DNA of 64,000 bases from Nitzschia sp. pyKryTriq1 (lineage: Eukaryota; Bacillariophyta; Bacillariophyceae; Bacillariales; Bacillariaceae): assembly GCA_956465555.1 (NCBI GenBank), contig OY101115.1, positions 248,001 to 312,000 on the forward strand, given 5' to 3'. Made by a program: the position numbers and the translations under genes. The first letter of the stretch is position 1. Each line of letters opens with the position of its first letter. Under the pieces are notes generated by a model, which was not told where the DNA came from, did not search any database, and worked only from the letters and a program-made list of their open reading frames with translations. Positions 27,836 to 38,171 of this stretch are shown in pieces.

Positions 27836-29494
27836 ATGATGCACACTACCTTCGATTACATCAAGATGGCCTACTCCATGTTCTTGGTCATCTTTTCGAT
27901 CGTCATCGTCACCGCGTTGATGTTCGATAAAAACACCAAGATGTCCGCCGACGTCAGCCCCGCCGTCGCCCTCATCGTCATGTGGGTCGGTATTACCTGG
28001 ATGTCCATGGTTGAGGGAGGACAGTGCTCCATGGTTGGTCTTCCCCCCGTCAACCGCGAGCTCTACAAGGAATCTCACCCCATCACGTACAAGATCTGCT
28101 CTCTCGGACACAAGGGAGACAACTTGGACCGATACCTCATGGGACGTCAGTTCATGGTCATCTTCATCAACTTCACCATCAGTTTGTGCGGAGCTCCTCT
28201 TGCGGGTGCCGAGGCTCTCGGTCTTCCCGACTGGATCCAAAGCATCTTCCTCGGATCTGGTATCGCCATGGTCTTGACGGTTGTCACTGTTGGACAGCTC
28301 ACCGCCCAAGTCAACGCCTCGCACTGCATGCTTGACTACATCAACACCCACTTCATGACCTTTACACTCTATGTGACCTTGGTCATCGAGGTGACCGGTG
28401 TCATGCACACGTGCTACCTGATCCAATACTTCTTCTACTGGCTCGCCGGAAAGCCCGTCGTCACCCACGAAGCACCCCGCACCGAAGCCCAAGCCATCTT
28501 CTTCTACGGACGTTGCGTGTGGTCGCTCGCCATCCTTGGCTTTTCTTTGGCCGTCACTCTTGACGCTCTCTTCAAAGGAGAGACCACCATGTGGGCTGGT
28601 GTCCCCAACGGTGTCGCCGTCGTCCTCTTCTTCTTGCTTATGTCCGTCGTCGGTTTGTTGGAGGGTATGCAAATTGCCTTCTTCGCAGTCTCCAAGCTTC
28701 AAATGAAGGACCGTGGAAGTCACCCCATGGCCATGAAGACCTGTGAGCTTTTGTTCCGTGGTGAGGGACGCAACCTTCCCGGATTCATGGTCGGTCGTCA
28801 AATGTGCGTCACCCTCTGCTTCTTCGTCATTGCCCGTGTCACCACTTTGAATGTCGAGATCGGAGTCGACGAAAACATCTTTGGTGTCTCGGACAGCATC
28901 CAAAAGTTCTTCAACATGGGATTCCTCGGAGCCATCATCACCACCATCCTCGGATCCATCTCGTGGCAATTGGTCGCCTCGGCCTTCCCCCTGGAGTTCT
29001 TGTCGAACCCCTTGGTCTATGTCTTCCTCCGTCTCTGTCTTCTTTTGGAGGCCACCGGTATCTGCGCCGGAGCCTGGTTCTTGGGTATCATCCACAAGAA
29101 GGTTGCTGGATTCCAACTCGATGAAGTTTACATTGGAACTCCTGAAGAACGTGCCGCCATGAACAAGGCTGACATGTCGTCTGCCGCTGGAGACGATGTT
29201 GCCGAACCCCATTTGGGAACCAACATCCTCAACTACGCTCCTGGAGCCAAGCACATCCCCGCCGAATGGCAGAGCCAGAAGTTCCATTTTGTCAAGTCCT
29301 TCACTGAACGTCGTTCGGACATTCTTGCCAACATTAAGGATATTCGCGATCAAATCGAGCAGAGCGCTACCAAGGAAGAGAAGGAGGCCTTTGAATCCTC
29401 TCTTGCCTTGGAGACCAAGGCATTGAAGGAATTGAACGAGGAGCAACAAGTTACCGAAAGCAATGACGACCTCGTCATGGTCGAAGAGCCTTAA
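27836..29494 (+). CDS. SIT: Silicon transporter SIT, copy A
   Basis: 552 residues, one exon. About ten membrane helices. The two family signature pairs are intact: EGGQ (60-63) with GRQ (103-105), and EGMQ (276-279) with GRQ (320-322), arranged as two five-helix repeats. The C-terminal cytosolic part (about 455-552) holds a charged coiled coil. Length is typical of diatom SITs (about 545-550). The protein takes up silicic acid, with sodium in marine species, at the plasma membrane. Third codon positions are strongly C-biased, unlike neighbouring genes, which suits very high expression. Copy B lies inverted 30 kb away; the two agree almost fully up to about residue 245 and diverge in the loop after EGMQ, in helix 9-10 and in the coiled coil. 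Confidence 0.97.
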   Translation: MMHTTFDYIKMAYSMFLVIFSIVIVTALMFDKNTKMSADVSPAVALIVMWVGITWMSMVEGGQCSMVGLPPVNRELYKESHPITYKICSLGHKGDNLDRYLMGRQFMVIFINFTISLCGAPLAGAEALGLPDWIQSIFLGSGIAMVLTVVTVGQLTAQVNASHCMLDYINTHFMTFTLYVTLVIEVTGVMHTCYLIQYFFYWLAGKPVVTHEAPRTEAQAIFFYGRCVWSLAILGFSLAVTLDALFKGETTMWAGVPNGVAVVLFFLLMSVVGLLEGMQIAFFAVSKLQMKDRGSHPMAMKTCELLFRGEGRNLPGFMVGRQMCVTLCFFVIARVTTLNVEIGVDENIFGVSDSIQKFFNMGFLGAIITTILGSISWQLVASAFPLEFLSNPLVYVFLRLCLLLEATGICAGAWFLGIIHKKVAGFQLDEVYIGTPEERAAMNKADMSSAAGDDVAEPHLGTNILNYAPGAKHIPAEWQSQKFHFVKSFTERRSDILANIKDIRDQIEQSATKEEKEAFESSLALETKALKELNEEQQVTESNDDLVMVEEP

Positions 29495-29999
29495 ATTTTC
29501 TGTCGAGCATATATTTTATTCTTCACCTCCTTTGAGGGACAGAATGCTTGATTTCGCATATTGAATTTTAGTAGATTGCACTTGAAACCACTTTCTTCTT
29601 ACTGCTACTTTTACTTCAACAAAACTGTACTCCATAGTAGATGTTTTGTTGTCTCTATCGCTGAAGGACCTGCCACTCGACGCTAATATGAAGCATGGAT
29701 GTAATTTTCTTCTTTCGCGAAGATGAAGATCGTAGCTGGTGGTTGGTGCACTCCCGCCCGGGCGTACTACCTAGCCATCGGGCCACTAAATACTCGTACT
29801 GTAGGAGACAGGAGGAGTCGTCATCCTTCTCGATCATGGCGAACCACCCCTTGTTTTTTGGCAGGGGGCGATTACGAGTAGGGTACCAGTACTTGTAGTT
29901 GTTGTCTCGTGTTTGGCGAGGCGCATATACTGTACATAGTCTACTTGTTTCGTTCTTTTTGTCCAACTAGCTACTGTAGTGTCTACTAGTCCACACGAA
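29495..29999. other. Convergent spacer between SIT copy A and the rhomboid gene
   Basis: 505 bp, no gene supported. Holds the 3' UTRs of both genes. Confidence 0.5.
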
Positions 30000-32255
30000 C
30001 TAATCCGAAAATACATCTTCGCAATGGTTGCGACAGTACGTCGGCAGGGCCCGTCGAATGGCGTCTCGTTCATACAAGCCATCTTGGGCAATCTCAATCC
30101 GTTCCAGGTCACCATTGGGGCATTCGAGCTCGATCTCTTGATACAATCCACTGCCCCCTCCATCGACAAAGAGTTCGGCAGTGACAAAGTCGCAGTCATC
30201 ACAATACCACCACTTGTCGTCGGCCCGGGGTGGAAAGGGGACGCACGAAATATACCGGCAGCCATGGCACGGACTCGTGACTCCGTCCGATTGGACCAAG
30301 ACCACCGTAGTGACCATGATGGAAATGACACTGACAATCAAACCAAAGAATCGCATAAAGGTATTACACGCTTTGGAATAGTTGTCGGATGCTCTCAATC
30401 CAAAAAAGCCAACGGCGAGTCGATCCATGGTCGATAGACCACAACAGAGTCCGTAAAGAAAGCCTCCCAAGTGAGTAAAGTTATCGACAAAGGGTGTAAA
30501 GCCAATGATACAATTGAGAATGATATCCGAGGCCAGCCAAAACAAGACCATAAAGTGTCGCCATCTGGATTCTTCGTCGGTAGTCGACTTGAGAAACAAC
30601 AAGTTCCAATTGATCGAAATATCCGCCAAACATCCACCAATCAGTCCAAAGATACCTCCCGACGCTCCCACGGATATATACTGTGGTAAGCAAATGGCAG
30701 AAATAATATTTCCACCGACTGCCGGAACGACAAAGAGGACCGCTGCAGTGGCAAAGCCGTGCGATTGCTCGATGGCGCCCCCGATAAAGTACATGGCTGC
30801 CATGTTCATAAAGAAGTGCACCAGACCAGCATGCAGTACCATCGGCGTGAAGAGTCGGAACCATTGTCCTTCATTCACAATCAAGTTGGTTTGACGGGCA
30901 CCGACTTTGATCAACGTTTCACTGGAAGGTCCAATGAGCGGGTTGACATTCAAGGGTTCGAATTTCCATCCATTGACTCCAATAGAGACAACGAGCATGA
31001 TGGAGCACATGGCAATGATTCCATAGGTAAACCAAGGTCGATTGCGCAATCCTTTATCTCGTGACTTTTCAAAGTCTGACCAGCTCAAATAGGGCTCTGT
31101 GCGTTGTCTTCGCCAAGCCGCATCTTCGGCCCACTCGAGATCGGCCCGAATGTCCGACAAGTGAGCATATAGACCAAAGATTCCCCATGGTTTATTGTCC
31201 CCATGACGTTCGCGACGCTTTCCTTGTGCGAACTTAAAGTCCCGGACTCGTCGTTCCAAGGCGTGTGGCAAGTCGATATCCGGCCGGCCGAGACTGTGAA
31301 TGAGTTCCTTGACAGTGTATCGCCGAAAGGCGCCGGAAGTTTGAGAACTGCCACTGTTGTTGTGGTTGTTGTTGCTGTTGTTATCATTGCTGATATTGCT
31401 AGTAGATCCAATAGAGCTTCGTGCGGATCGTGCGGATGATGACCGAGAGGATTCTCGTTGGGTGACATCGGCATCGGTCAAGCTAACCGATCGCGTCCGT
31501 TCTTGATTCTGATGATTCTGGCTAATCGTGCTGCCAGCAACAGCAGTATTAGTAGTTCCAAAAGATGCCATGGCTTTTTTGCCCAATTGGGAGAGACTCT
31601 TGCCGATAGCGAATTTCTGGCGAGAGGATTGGTCTTGTTGTCGTTGTTCTTCATGATGTTGTTTTTCTTTGCTGGCGGGTGTAGTAGCAGAAACCATCAA
31701 CAACTCTGCATCATCTTTTTGGCGTTTGTTGCTCTCCATCGTCGACCGACGTGCTGCTGCTATCTTTTTGTTGCTGATGTTGTTGTTGTTGCTGCTGCTG
31801 CTGCTGCTTTTGGATCGATCGGGAGACGACCGAATCGTAGAGATGGACTTGTGCCATTGTTCCGATAGAGACTTGGAAAGTTTGGCAGTGCTCTTTGAAA
31901 GCTTGGTCGAGAGATCCTGTAATGACTTTCGTGCTGGGCTGCGAGTAGAAGAAGAAGATGAAGAAGAAGTAGGGAGCTCTTCTGTCGCTGTTGCTGCTTT
32001 TGCTTTTTGTGCTGGAAACGGTGGTGGTTCTTCTTCATAATAGTAGTCTGGAATGACATTGGTGTGGGAATATGCGTCATCGGCATCGGCATCGTCACTG
32101 TCATCGTCATCCTCGCCTTCATCATCATCATCATCATCATCATCAATGTACATGGAATTATCGACACTGTACTCTTCATTCTCGTAGGGAGTATTCTTGT
32201 TACTGTGAGTCTCGTCCTCCGGAGCTGGATCCACCCACCATGGAATATTATTCAT
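30000..32255 (-). CDS. Rhomboid-family intramembrane serine protease with long extensions
   Basis: 751 residues from the ATG at 32255; the frame is open further upstream but has no other ATG. Residues 1-370 are disordered, with Asp, Ser and Asn runs. A helix at about 415-440 is followed by the rhomboid core: the EGQWFRLFTPMVLHAGLVH segment (WR motif), the HFFMNM loop, the catalytic GASGGIFG with Ser532 and the second catalytic residue His595 in FTHLGGFLYG. After the last helix (about 645-665) there is a Cys-rich tail (CHGCRYISC, WWYCDDCDF, LECPNGD, YCRNHC) that could bind zinc. The catalytic dyad is complete, so an active protease is expected rather than an iRhom. Compartment not clear. It reads convergently with SIT copy A and divergently from ATG7. 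Confidence 0.88.
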   Translation of the reverse strand: MNNIPWWVDPAPEDETHSNKNTPYENEEYSVDNSMYIDDDDDDDDEGEDDDDSDDADADDAYSHTNVIPDYYYEEEPPPFPAQKAKAATATEELPTSSSSSSSTRSPARKSLQDLSTKLSKSTAKLSKSLSEQWHKSISTIRSSPDRSKSSSSSSNNNNISNKKIAAARRSTMESNKRQKDDAELLMVSATTPASKEKQHHEEQRQQDQSSRQKFAIGKSLSQLGKKAMASFGTTNTAVAGSTISQNHQNQERTRSVSLTDADVTQRESSRSSSARSARSSIGSTSNISNDNNSNNNHNNSGSSQTSGAFRRYTVKELIHSLGRPDIDLPHALERRVRDFKFAQGKRRERHGDNKPWGIFGLYAHLSDIRADLEWAEDAAWRRQRTEPYLSWSDFEKSRDKGLRNRPWFTYGIIAMCSIMLVVSIGVNGWKFEPLNVNPLIGPSSETLIKVGARQTNLIVNEGQWFRLFTPMVLHAGLVHFFMNMAAMYFIGGAIEQSHGFATAAVLFVVPAVGGNIISAICLPQYISVGASGGIFGLIGGCLADISINWNLLFLKSTTDEESRWRHFMVLFWLASDIILNCIIGFTPFVDNFTHLGGFLYGLCCGLSTMDRLAVGFFGLRASDNYSKACNTFMRFFGLIVSVISIMVTTVVLVQSDGVTSPCHGCRYISCVPFPPRADDKWWYCDDCDFVTAELFVDGGGSGLYQEIELECPNGDLERIEIAQDGLYERDAIRRALPTYCRNHCEDVFSD

Positions 32256-33118
32256 TCTGATATAGCCAGTATATGTGTATTTTTCAGATATGATAGGTAG
32301 GGTTCTTTTTCTCTGATGGAACCACGCCCAAGGGTTCCGGGAGTTTTGTGGGGATGATGTACTCTTCCCTTTGGAAGACTCCTCGGTTCCACAAACTCGC
32401 TGGACTACACCAACCAAGTTTGGATCGATCGAACAAATGGATAGTCCCTCCTTCAATGAAACAAGTCAACCCAAAGAAGATAGAGAGGAGGAAGACGAAG
32501 GAGGGTATCTTCTGTTACCGGTATGTACCTGGTACACAAGAAGTATGATGATCGATTGATCGATTCTGCGAGATGTTGTGATTTGTGCGTACTCGTACTA
32601 TACCTGTACTTTACGTTTGGTGCGCGTTGTTGCTGTGGTTTGTGGTTCTTTGGGAGAGATTTTGGGACTTGAAATTTTGGTGGGAACCGTGCCGACTCGG
32701 CAGTTCCACGTAGGACTTGGTAGGAAACGAACTCGCGCGCCCGGTGGCCACCACATCATGGTCAACCGTTGAATGAACATGGCTGTCCCACATCATGATG
32801 TATGTGTATCGTGCGTCCTCCCAGTCTACTTTAAGTCGAATCAATCGAATTCTCCAAGTTCAACGGGTCCCACCACCAAAACTTACATACTTTACATCAT
32901 GATGACACCCCGATCTCGCATCGCATCGCCTTCTCCTGCGCGCGCATCATCGATCGCATATCGCAAGCAGAAGAATCTTCTTGCGTCCTTGTTCTTCTTG
33001 CGATCAGCATCAGCGCATCTCGTCATATCCATCATCAATTCTTCTTCTTTTCCGCATCCAAACCTGCAACCACAACATTCATAACAGCAATACAATATCA
33101 CTACCCAGAAGCAGCAAC
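32256..33118. other. Divergent promoter region, rhomboid / ATG7
   Basis: 863 bp between divergent start codons. Open frames on both strands are without starts or family likeness. No distinct site identified. Confidence 0.5.
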
Positions 33119-35500
33119 ATGAGTACTTCAAATCCATCATCTTCTCCACCATCGACGTCGTCGTCTTCGTATCAAGTAAAGTTCCTCCCCTTCTCGTCGA
33201 CCGTCGAGTCCCCCTTTTGGGTGCAGTACTGTCACATGAAGCTCGAGACGATCAAACTCAGTGAAGCACCGATTCCGCTCGTGGCCACATACGGTGTGGG
33301 TGGGGATGCGGCTCGGTTGCAACTCGTAGAATCTTCCTTGACACCGGCACTATTCGACGACGCAGGTGCTGATGCTGATGCTGCAGTTCCCAATGATCGA
33401 GTCGTTTGCCATGGAAGTCTTTTGGGTTTGAATACACTCGAATCCTTCTCTCAAAAAGACAAGAATCAGCTATTGAAGGAACATTTCGTCTCTTCCTTTT
33501 TGACGAGGACGACGGCGGATAATACTTCTATTTCTATCAATCACTTTCAGATTCTCACCTTTGCCGATCTCAAACAGCACAAAGTCTTGTATTGGTTTGG
33601 ATTTCCGGCCCTCATGTGTCAAACACCAATCATGGCAACGCTCAAGAGTGCCGATGAAGCCAAGTTGTTGCATCCCGTGCTGTGGCCGAATTTGCCCCAA
33701 CAATTCCATGCCTTTCGATGGAAATGTCTTTTGGAGGGGGGGAAATCATGTGTGGGATTGCCCTCTTGTTTTGTCGCGACTCGAACCAAAATGTTGCTCT
33801 TGACCGATCTCGTGGCCGTCCAGGAACTCTTGCAAGAACAACAAGACGACATGGAAGAGATTCTCTTTGGTTTTATCGATCCAACTCCCTCTAATACAAC
33901 CAATGCTGCTACTACTACTACGAATACTAATACTGAGGACGATCAGCAGCAGCAGCAGCAACAGCCACCCATGGGTTGGCCCTTGCGAAACTTGATTGCC
34001 TACTTGTCCATGCATTGTCAATTGGGGGGACGCAAGGTTTCCATTGTCAGTTGGAGGGCTCCCCTGCGACGACTGGAACCCACGAACGATGACGCTGAGC
34101 AGTCGATGCCGGCTTCAGAACTATTGTTGTCGCCCGAAGCATGTGCGTCTACCTTGGAACGTCTCTTACTCTTGCAAGTGACCATTCCATCCATGCAAGA
34201 CTATGTGTATCCATCTTCGTCTTCGGCTTCGACTTCTTCCATCGATCCTCCTACGTCGGTGCTGCCACATCCTTCGACTATCAAAGTGGTAGGGTGGGAA
34301 TTGAATGCTCGTCAAAAACCAGGACCCAGATGGGTCAATCTCAAACCCTTGTTGGATTCGACTCATCTAGCCATTCAAGCCGCCGATTTGAATTTGAAAC
34401 TCATGAAATGGCGGATGATTCCCAGTCTTCAAGTCGAAAAGTTACAAAAAGACACCAAAGTCTTGTTGTTGGGAGCCGGGACTTTGGGATGTTCCGTCGC
34501 ACGGACCTTGTTGGGATGGGGGATTCGGCAATTCACACTGGTGGATTATGGAACCGTGAGCTATTCCAATCCCGTCCGACAAAATCTATTTACCCTGGAG
34601 GATTGTCATTTTAACAATGGAAATGGAAAACCCAAGGCACAAGCGGCGGCAGAAGCCTTGCAACAAATTGCGGCCGATGTCCAAGCGACGGGAGTGCATT
34701 TGAGTATTCCCATGCCGGGGCATGCGGAAAGTAAAGAAGCATTGGAAGAATCCGTCGCTTTATTGGATCAACTCATTCAAGATTGTGATGTGGTGTATTT
34801 GTTGACCGATACAAGAGAATCGCGATGGCTTCCGACGCTCATGGCAGCCGCGCACAACAAGATGTTGATCAATGCTGCCTTGGGATTGGATTCATGGTTG
34901 GTCATGCGGCATGGAGGAGGAGGCGCAGCAGCAGGATTGGGTGATGTCGATGATGGAGGGACCCGATTGGGATGCTACTTTTGCAACGATGTGGTAGCAC
35001 CCGAGAATTCCACCAAGAATCGAACTTTGGATCAACAATGTACTGTCACACGACCAGGCCTCGCTCCTATTGCTGCGAGTATGGCCGTCGAATTGATGGT
35101 CGCACTCTTGCATCATCCTTTGCAACACCGTGCTCATGCCCCATCCTCCCAAAGCCGGGCCTCGGGAAACTATAATCCAACGGCGGGCGGAGACGGCGAC
35201 GATGGCTCGTCGTCGTCAGCCGGAGCCTTGGGGGTCATGCCACATCAAATCAGAGGAAGTTTGGTGAGTTATCAAATGATGACTCCCACCGTCCCGGCAT
35301 TTGGATGTTGCACGGGATGCTCGCCATTGCTGATCCAAGCCTACCAGGACGACAGATTGGAAGTGGTCCATCGAGTGTGCCAATCGACAGATAGTTCGTA
35401 TTTGGAAGACTTGACGGGGTTGACTGCATTTCGTGCCGATGCGGCGGACAAGCTGGCGGCTATGGAAGATGACGATGATCTCTGGGATGATGACGATTAG
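33119..35500 (+). CDS. ATG7: ATG7, E1-like activating enzyme for ATG8 and ATG12
   Basis: 793 residues from the ATG at 33119 (the frame upstream lacks another ATG). N-terminal domain: KFLPFSSTVESPFWVQYC and the LNxLESF-type region. C-terminal adenylation domain: nucleotide loop LLGAGTLGC (from residue 450), the VDYGTVSYSNPVRQNLF segment, the Cys pair CYFC and the later CCTGC that bind structural zinc, and catalytic Cys641 in DQQCTVTRPGLA, equivalent to Cys507 of the yeast enzyme. A short acidic tail (DDDDLWDDDD) ends the protein, as in other ATG7s. The enzyme activates ATG8 and ATG12 and passes them to ATG3 and ATG10 in autophagy. Insertions rich in Ser, Gln and Thr enlarge it beyond the usual 630-700 residues. 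Confidence 0.97.
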   Translation: MSTSNPSSSPPSTSSSSYQVKFLPFSSTVESPFWVQYCHMKLETIKLSEAPIPLVATYGVGGDAARLQLVESSLTPALFDDAGADADAAVPNDRVVCHGSLLGLNTLESFSQKDKNQLLKEHFVSSFLTRTTADNTSISINHFQILTFADLKQHKVLYWFGFPALMCQTPIMATLKSADEAKLLHPVLWPNLPQQFHAFRWKCLLEGGKSCVGLPSCFVATRTKMLLLTDLVAVQELLQEQQDDMEEILFGFIDPTPSNTTNAATTTTNTNTEDDQQQQQQQPPMGWPLRNLIAYLSMHCQLGGRKVSIVSWRAPLRRLEPTNDDAEQSMPASELLLSPEACASTLERLLLLQVTIPSMQDYVYPSSSSASTSSIDPPTSVLPHPSTIKVVGWELNARQKPGPRWVNLKPLLDSTHLAIQAADLNLKLMKWRMIPSLQVEKLQKDTKVLLLGAGTLGCSVARTLLGWGIRQFTLVDYGTVSYSNPVRQNLFTLEDCHFNNGNGKPKAQAAAEALQQIAADVQATGVHLSIPMPGHAESKEALEESVALLDQLIQDCDVVYLLTDTRESRWLPTLMAAAHNKMLINAALGLDSWLVMRHGGGGAAAGLGDVDDGGTRLGCYFCNDVVAPENSTKNRTLDQQCTVTRPGLAPIAASMAVELMVALLHHPLQHRAHAPSSQSRASGNYNPTAGGDGDDGSSSSAGALGVMPHQIRGSLVSYQMMTPTVPAFGCCTGCSPLLIQAYQDDRLEVVHRVCQSTDSSYLEDLTGLTAFRADAADKLAAMEDDDDLWDDDD

Positions 35501-35671
35501 ACTTATTATTAGAGCTCAGTAGAATGTTGCTTTTTGTACCAGATAGTACAATATTTCTTACAGACTCAAGCTACTCATCTCCTCGTCCCTTATACTACTT
35601 GAAAACGAGTTACAGTACGTACATCGAAAACGACGAGAATGGACCTAAAATAAAATCAGTATCCATCTCTT

Positions 35672-36584
35672 TTAGTTGGCCGTCACTTCTAGATTGCTCA
35701 GCTGCTCCGTAGGTGGCTCTAGTGCTGCGGCGTCTGAGGACGAGGATGATTCCTCATCTTGTTTCTCCTTTGCCTCTTCTTGTCTAAAGTAGCATCGCAT
35801 GTCATAAGCATCTTCCCCATCGGCATAGTATCCTTTCTCGACATCGTTGATAACATATTTCAAAGTGACATTGTACAAGTGGAAGGCTGCTCGGTTGCTC
35901 TTGCGAACATGCAAACTGACGTATTCGGCATCAAATACATCTGCCATTTCCTTTTGGGATCGTCTCATCAAGGCAGTAGCTAAAATAGAATACAATATAA
36001 TAATATAATGGAAGAAAAGATGGAGGGAACGACAAATAATCAGCAATGAGAACGAGCCTTGTTCTGCGCGAGGATTCTGCAATCACCAAGCATTACAGGA
36101 TGATGATGATTCTTCCGGAAGCATTTTCTTACCGATCCCTCGCTTTCGATGCGTTCGTAGCACGGACAAGGAAGTGATGTGACCTACGTACGAGTACACA
36201 ATATCATCAAGTGAGTGTGATGTTGTATAGACATCGATATCGATATCGACAGCATGTACTACATAGACGTACCGTGCTTGGGTTGTTGCTCATCTTCTTC
36301 CATTTTCGCCAAAACGTAGCCTACAATCCTGCCGTCAAAGTCTTCCGCTACCCAAAGCAACTGCGGCCAACTCAGCAGGTGATAAAAGTAGTATTTCATC
36401 TAAACATCGTACGCGCATTAGATCGGAGCGAATGATGAAGTGAGGTTTTCCCTGAAAGAAGGTAAAACTAAGAGTTCAAAGAAGATAATAGCCGCCTTAC
36501 CTGGTAATTTTCGGGCAGACACCAAAGATTGGTGGTCTGCATCTGCAGCAAATCATGCACTTTCGCTTGTCGAATGCACACCAT
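35672..36584 (-). CDS. NAA10: N-alpha-acetyltransferase 10 (NatA catalytic subunit)
   Basis: Four exons: 36584-36501, 36399-36273, 36183-36133, 35979-35672; introns of 101, 89 and 153 bp with donors GTAAGG, GTACGT and GTAAGA and AG acceptors. The joined product is 189 residues. It starts [16 protein letters not shown] and follows ARD1/Naa10 closely: [49 protein letters not shown] (the acetyl-CoA motif R-x-x-G-x-A) and [25 protein letters not shown]. The C-terminal 35 residues are acidic and Ser-rich. With Naa15 it acetylates nascent N termini (Ser, Ala, Thr, Gly, Cys) at the ribosome. The most intron-rich gene in the window. Divergent from the MYB gene. Confidence 0.96.
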
Positions 36585-37124
36585 GATAATATGGACAAAT
36601 GAATGCGAATAAAGTGAAGAGCGGTTGGTAGTAGGAGTGGCAGAGTAATGGAACCGTCTCGAAAACGTTCACTACAGGACCAGTACTATGGCTCTACCGC
36701 ACGCACCGCGACCGCACACCGCACTATTCACTCTCTCGTCTCCGCATCGCATCCACCACCATCGTCGATCGTCGATTTTTTACGAGCTTTCGTGGTTTTG
36801 CCCTCGCGGGTTGCCCGACCTCTGCGCGACTGACGCCTACTGCGCGAGAGCGCGCGAGGCGGATGTGATGACGTCAAATGGCGTGGTAACCACCCTACGT
36901 ACATTCCCCAGTAGAATGGACAAAACCATTCATCTTGGTCTGAAACAGCTTCACACACACAAATCTCGGTTTCAGGTCACATTTTTGGAAAAACGGCAAC
37001 TCCATTCCATGATCTCCCATCATCGACAGGAACGAGATGTTCATTCTCTCACAATCCATCATCACCTTTTCGCTATTCATTTCTTACATACATTTGTATA
37101 TCGTCTCATTTTCTAACAGGAACC
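36585..37124. other. Divergent promoter region, NAA10 / MYB
   Basis: 540 bp between divergent starts, with a CpG-rich core at about 36825-36865 and a CRE palindrome at 36869-36876. No gene supported. Confidence 0.55.
36869..36876. promoter_or_regulatory. Palindromic CRE (bZIP) site
   Basis: TGACGTCA. In diatoms TGACGT-type elements are known bZIP targets in CO2/cAMP-responsive promoters. It lies about 250 bp upstream of the MYB ATG and 285 bp upstream of the NAA10 ATG. Function inferred. Confidence 0.45.
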
Positions 37125-37898
37125 ATGGCTCCATCTCGTATCCCTTTCGCGAATATATCGAACCGACAGCAGAAGCAAAGCACCGCCGACGGCAAGCTGC
37201 CAAAAGCGGTCGATGATTCTTCTACTGTGCAGGCAACCAAACCGACCAAAGCGGGCGGACCTGCCAAACGGCAAAATCAGCCGGCGAAGAGTGAATTCAT
37301 CCTTGCTGGAAGCTGGTCCAAGTATGAGCATCTTGCCTTTCTCCACGGCCTTCGCCTGTACGGGCCAGGAAAGTGGAAGAAGATCTGCGAGCTCATTCCG
37401 ACTCGGTACGTACATTCGTTCTCGAGACGAACCCACCATGGAAAGAATCGACATCCGCCTCACATATATACTATATCCATCGTTCCGTTTTCGCGTAGGG
37501 ACAATATCCAAATCAAGTCTCATGGGCAATTGTTGATGCGAAAGTACACGAACGGGGTCAACATCTTCAGCGAATTAGACGCCTTTTTCCAAGAGCAACG
37601 ACGCGCCATGATGAAGAAACACGAGCAGTACCGACCCGGCCTACTACCAATTAATCCCTCTCGTACGATGCAGTTCCTTCGTCCAGGGTATGGGCGACCC
37701 GTCGCTGCAGTACGCCAACAAGCAGCACAGGCGCAACTAGAACAGCAACTCCGACCTCCCTCGGACGTGATTGCCGCAGCATGTGGTCTTTTGCAACTCT
37801 CTGAAACTCCCAGACTCTTCAAAGGAGCTACGCTTGGAGGACGCCCTGTGGAACCTTTGCGAACTTCCAATGAGTTGCCATTGCTACCCCGCTACTAA
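37125..37898 (+). CDS. SHAQKYF-like single-repeat MYB protein
   Basis: Two exons: 37125-37405 and 37499-37898, with a 93-bp intron (donor GTACGT, acceptor GCGTAG). Splicing restores the MYB repeat GSWSKYEHLAFLHGLRLYG, GKWKKICELIPTR, then DNIQIKSHGQLLMRKY, the place where plant-type MYBs carry SHAQKYF. Product 226 residues. The intron length is a multiple of three and has no stop in frame, so an unspliced message would add 31 residues inside the DNA-binding repeat. The C-terminal part is Gln/Ala-rich with no further domain. Start context ACCATGGC is strong. Likely a nuclear DNA-binding protein; the SHGQ variant is seen, its effect unknown. Confidence 0.88.
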   Translation: MAPSRIPFANISNRQQKQSTADGKLPKAVDDSSTVQATKPTKAGGPAKRQNQPAKSEFILAGSWSKYEHLAFLHGLRLYGPGKWKKICELIPTRYVHSFSRRTHHGKNRHPPHIYTISIVPFSRRDNIQIKSHGQLLMRKYTNGVNIFSELDAFFQEQRRAMMKKHEQYRPGLLPINPSRTMQFLRPGYGRPVAAVRQQAAQAQLEQQLRPPSDVIAAACGLLQLSETPRLFKGATLGGRPVEPLRTSNELPLLPRY

Positions 37899-38171
37899 TC
37901 GTATTGCAGTAGTACAGTATCAAACCCCGAATCGGGGTGCAATCAAGATCTTTGGGATGCTGCTAGTATTCGTTATCTCGATCTTGACCACTTGGTTCTT
38001 TTTCTCGTCGGAGATGATCAAACAGTCTCGTGCGTGTATCTCGTTTCGAAATTCTTGAAGTGCAGTACATTCGCTCTGTGAAACCAAATACCAAATCAAA
38101 GCAAATAATGATAACATATATATATAGAAAGTTCCAACAGCTCTTTCACTTCATCAGAAACTAATCATCGT

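Noticed and set aside
27812-29449. 545-residue open frame on the minus strand across SIT copy A
   Set aside because: Composition is Asp/Gly/Glu/His heavy with no fold-like pattern. It arises because the highly biased SIT codons avoid those that read as stops in antisense; the same shadow occurs at copy B.
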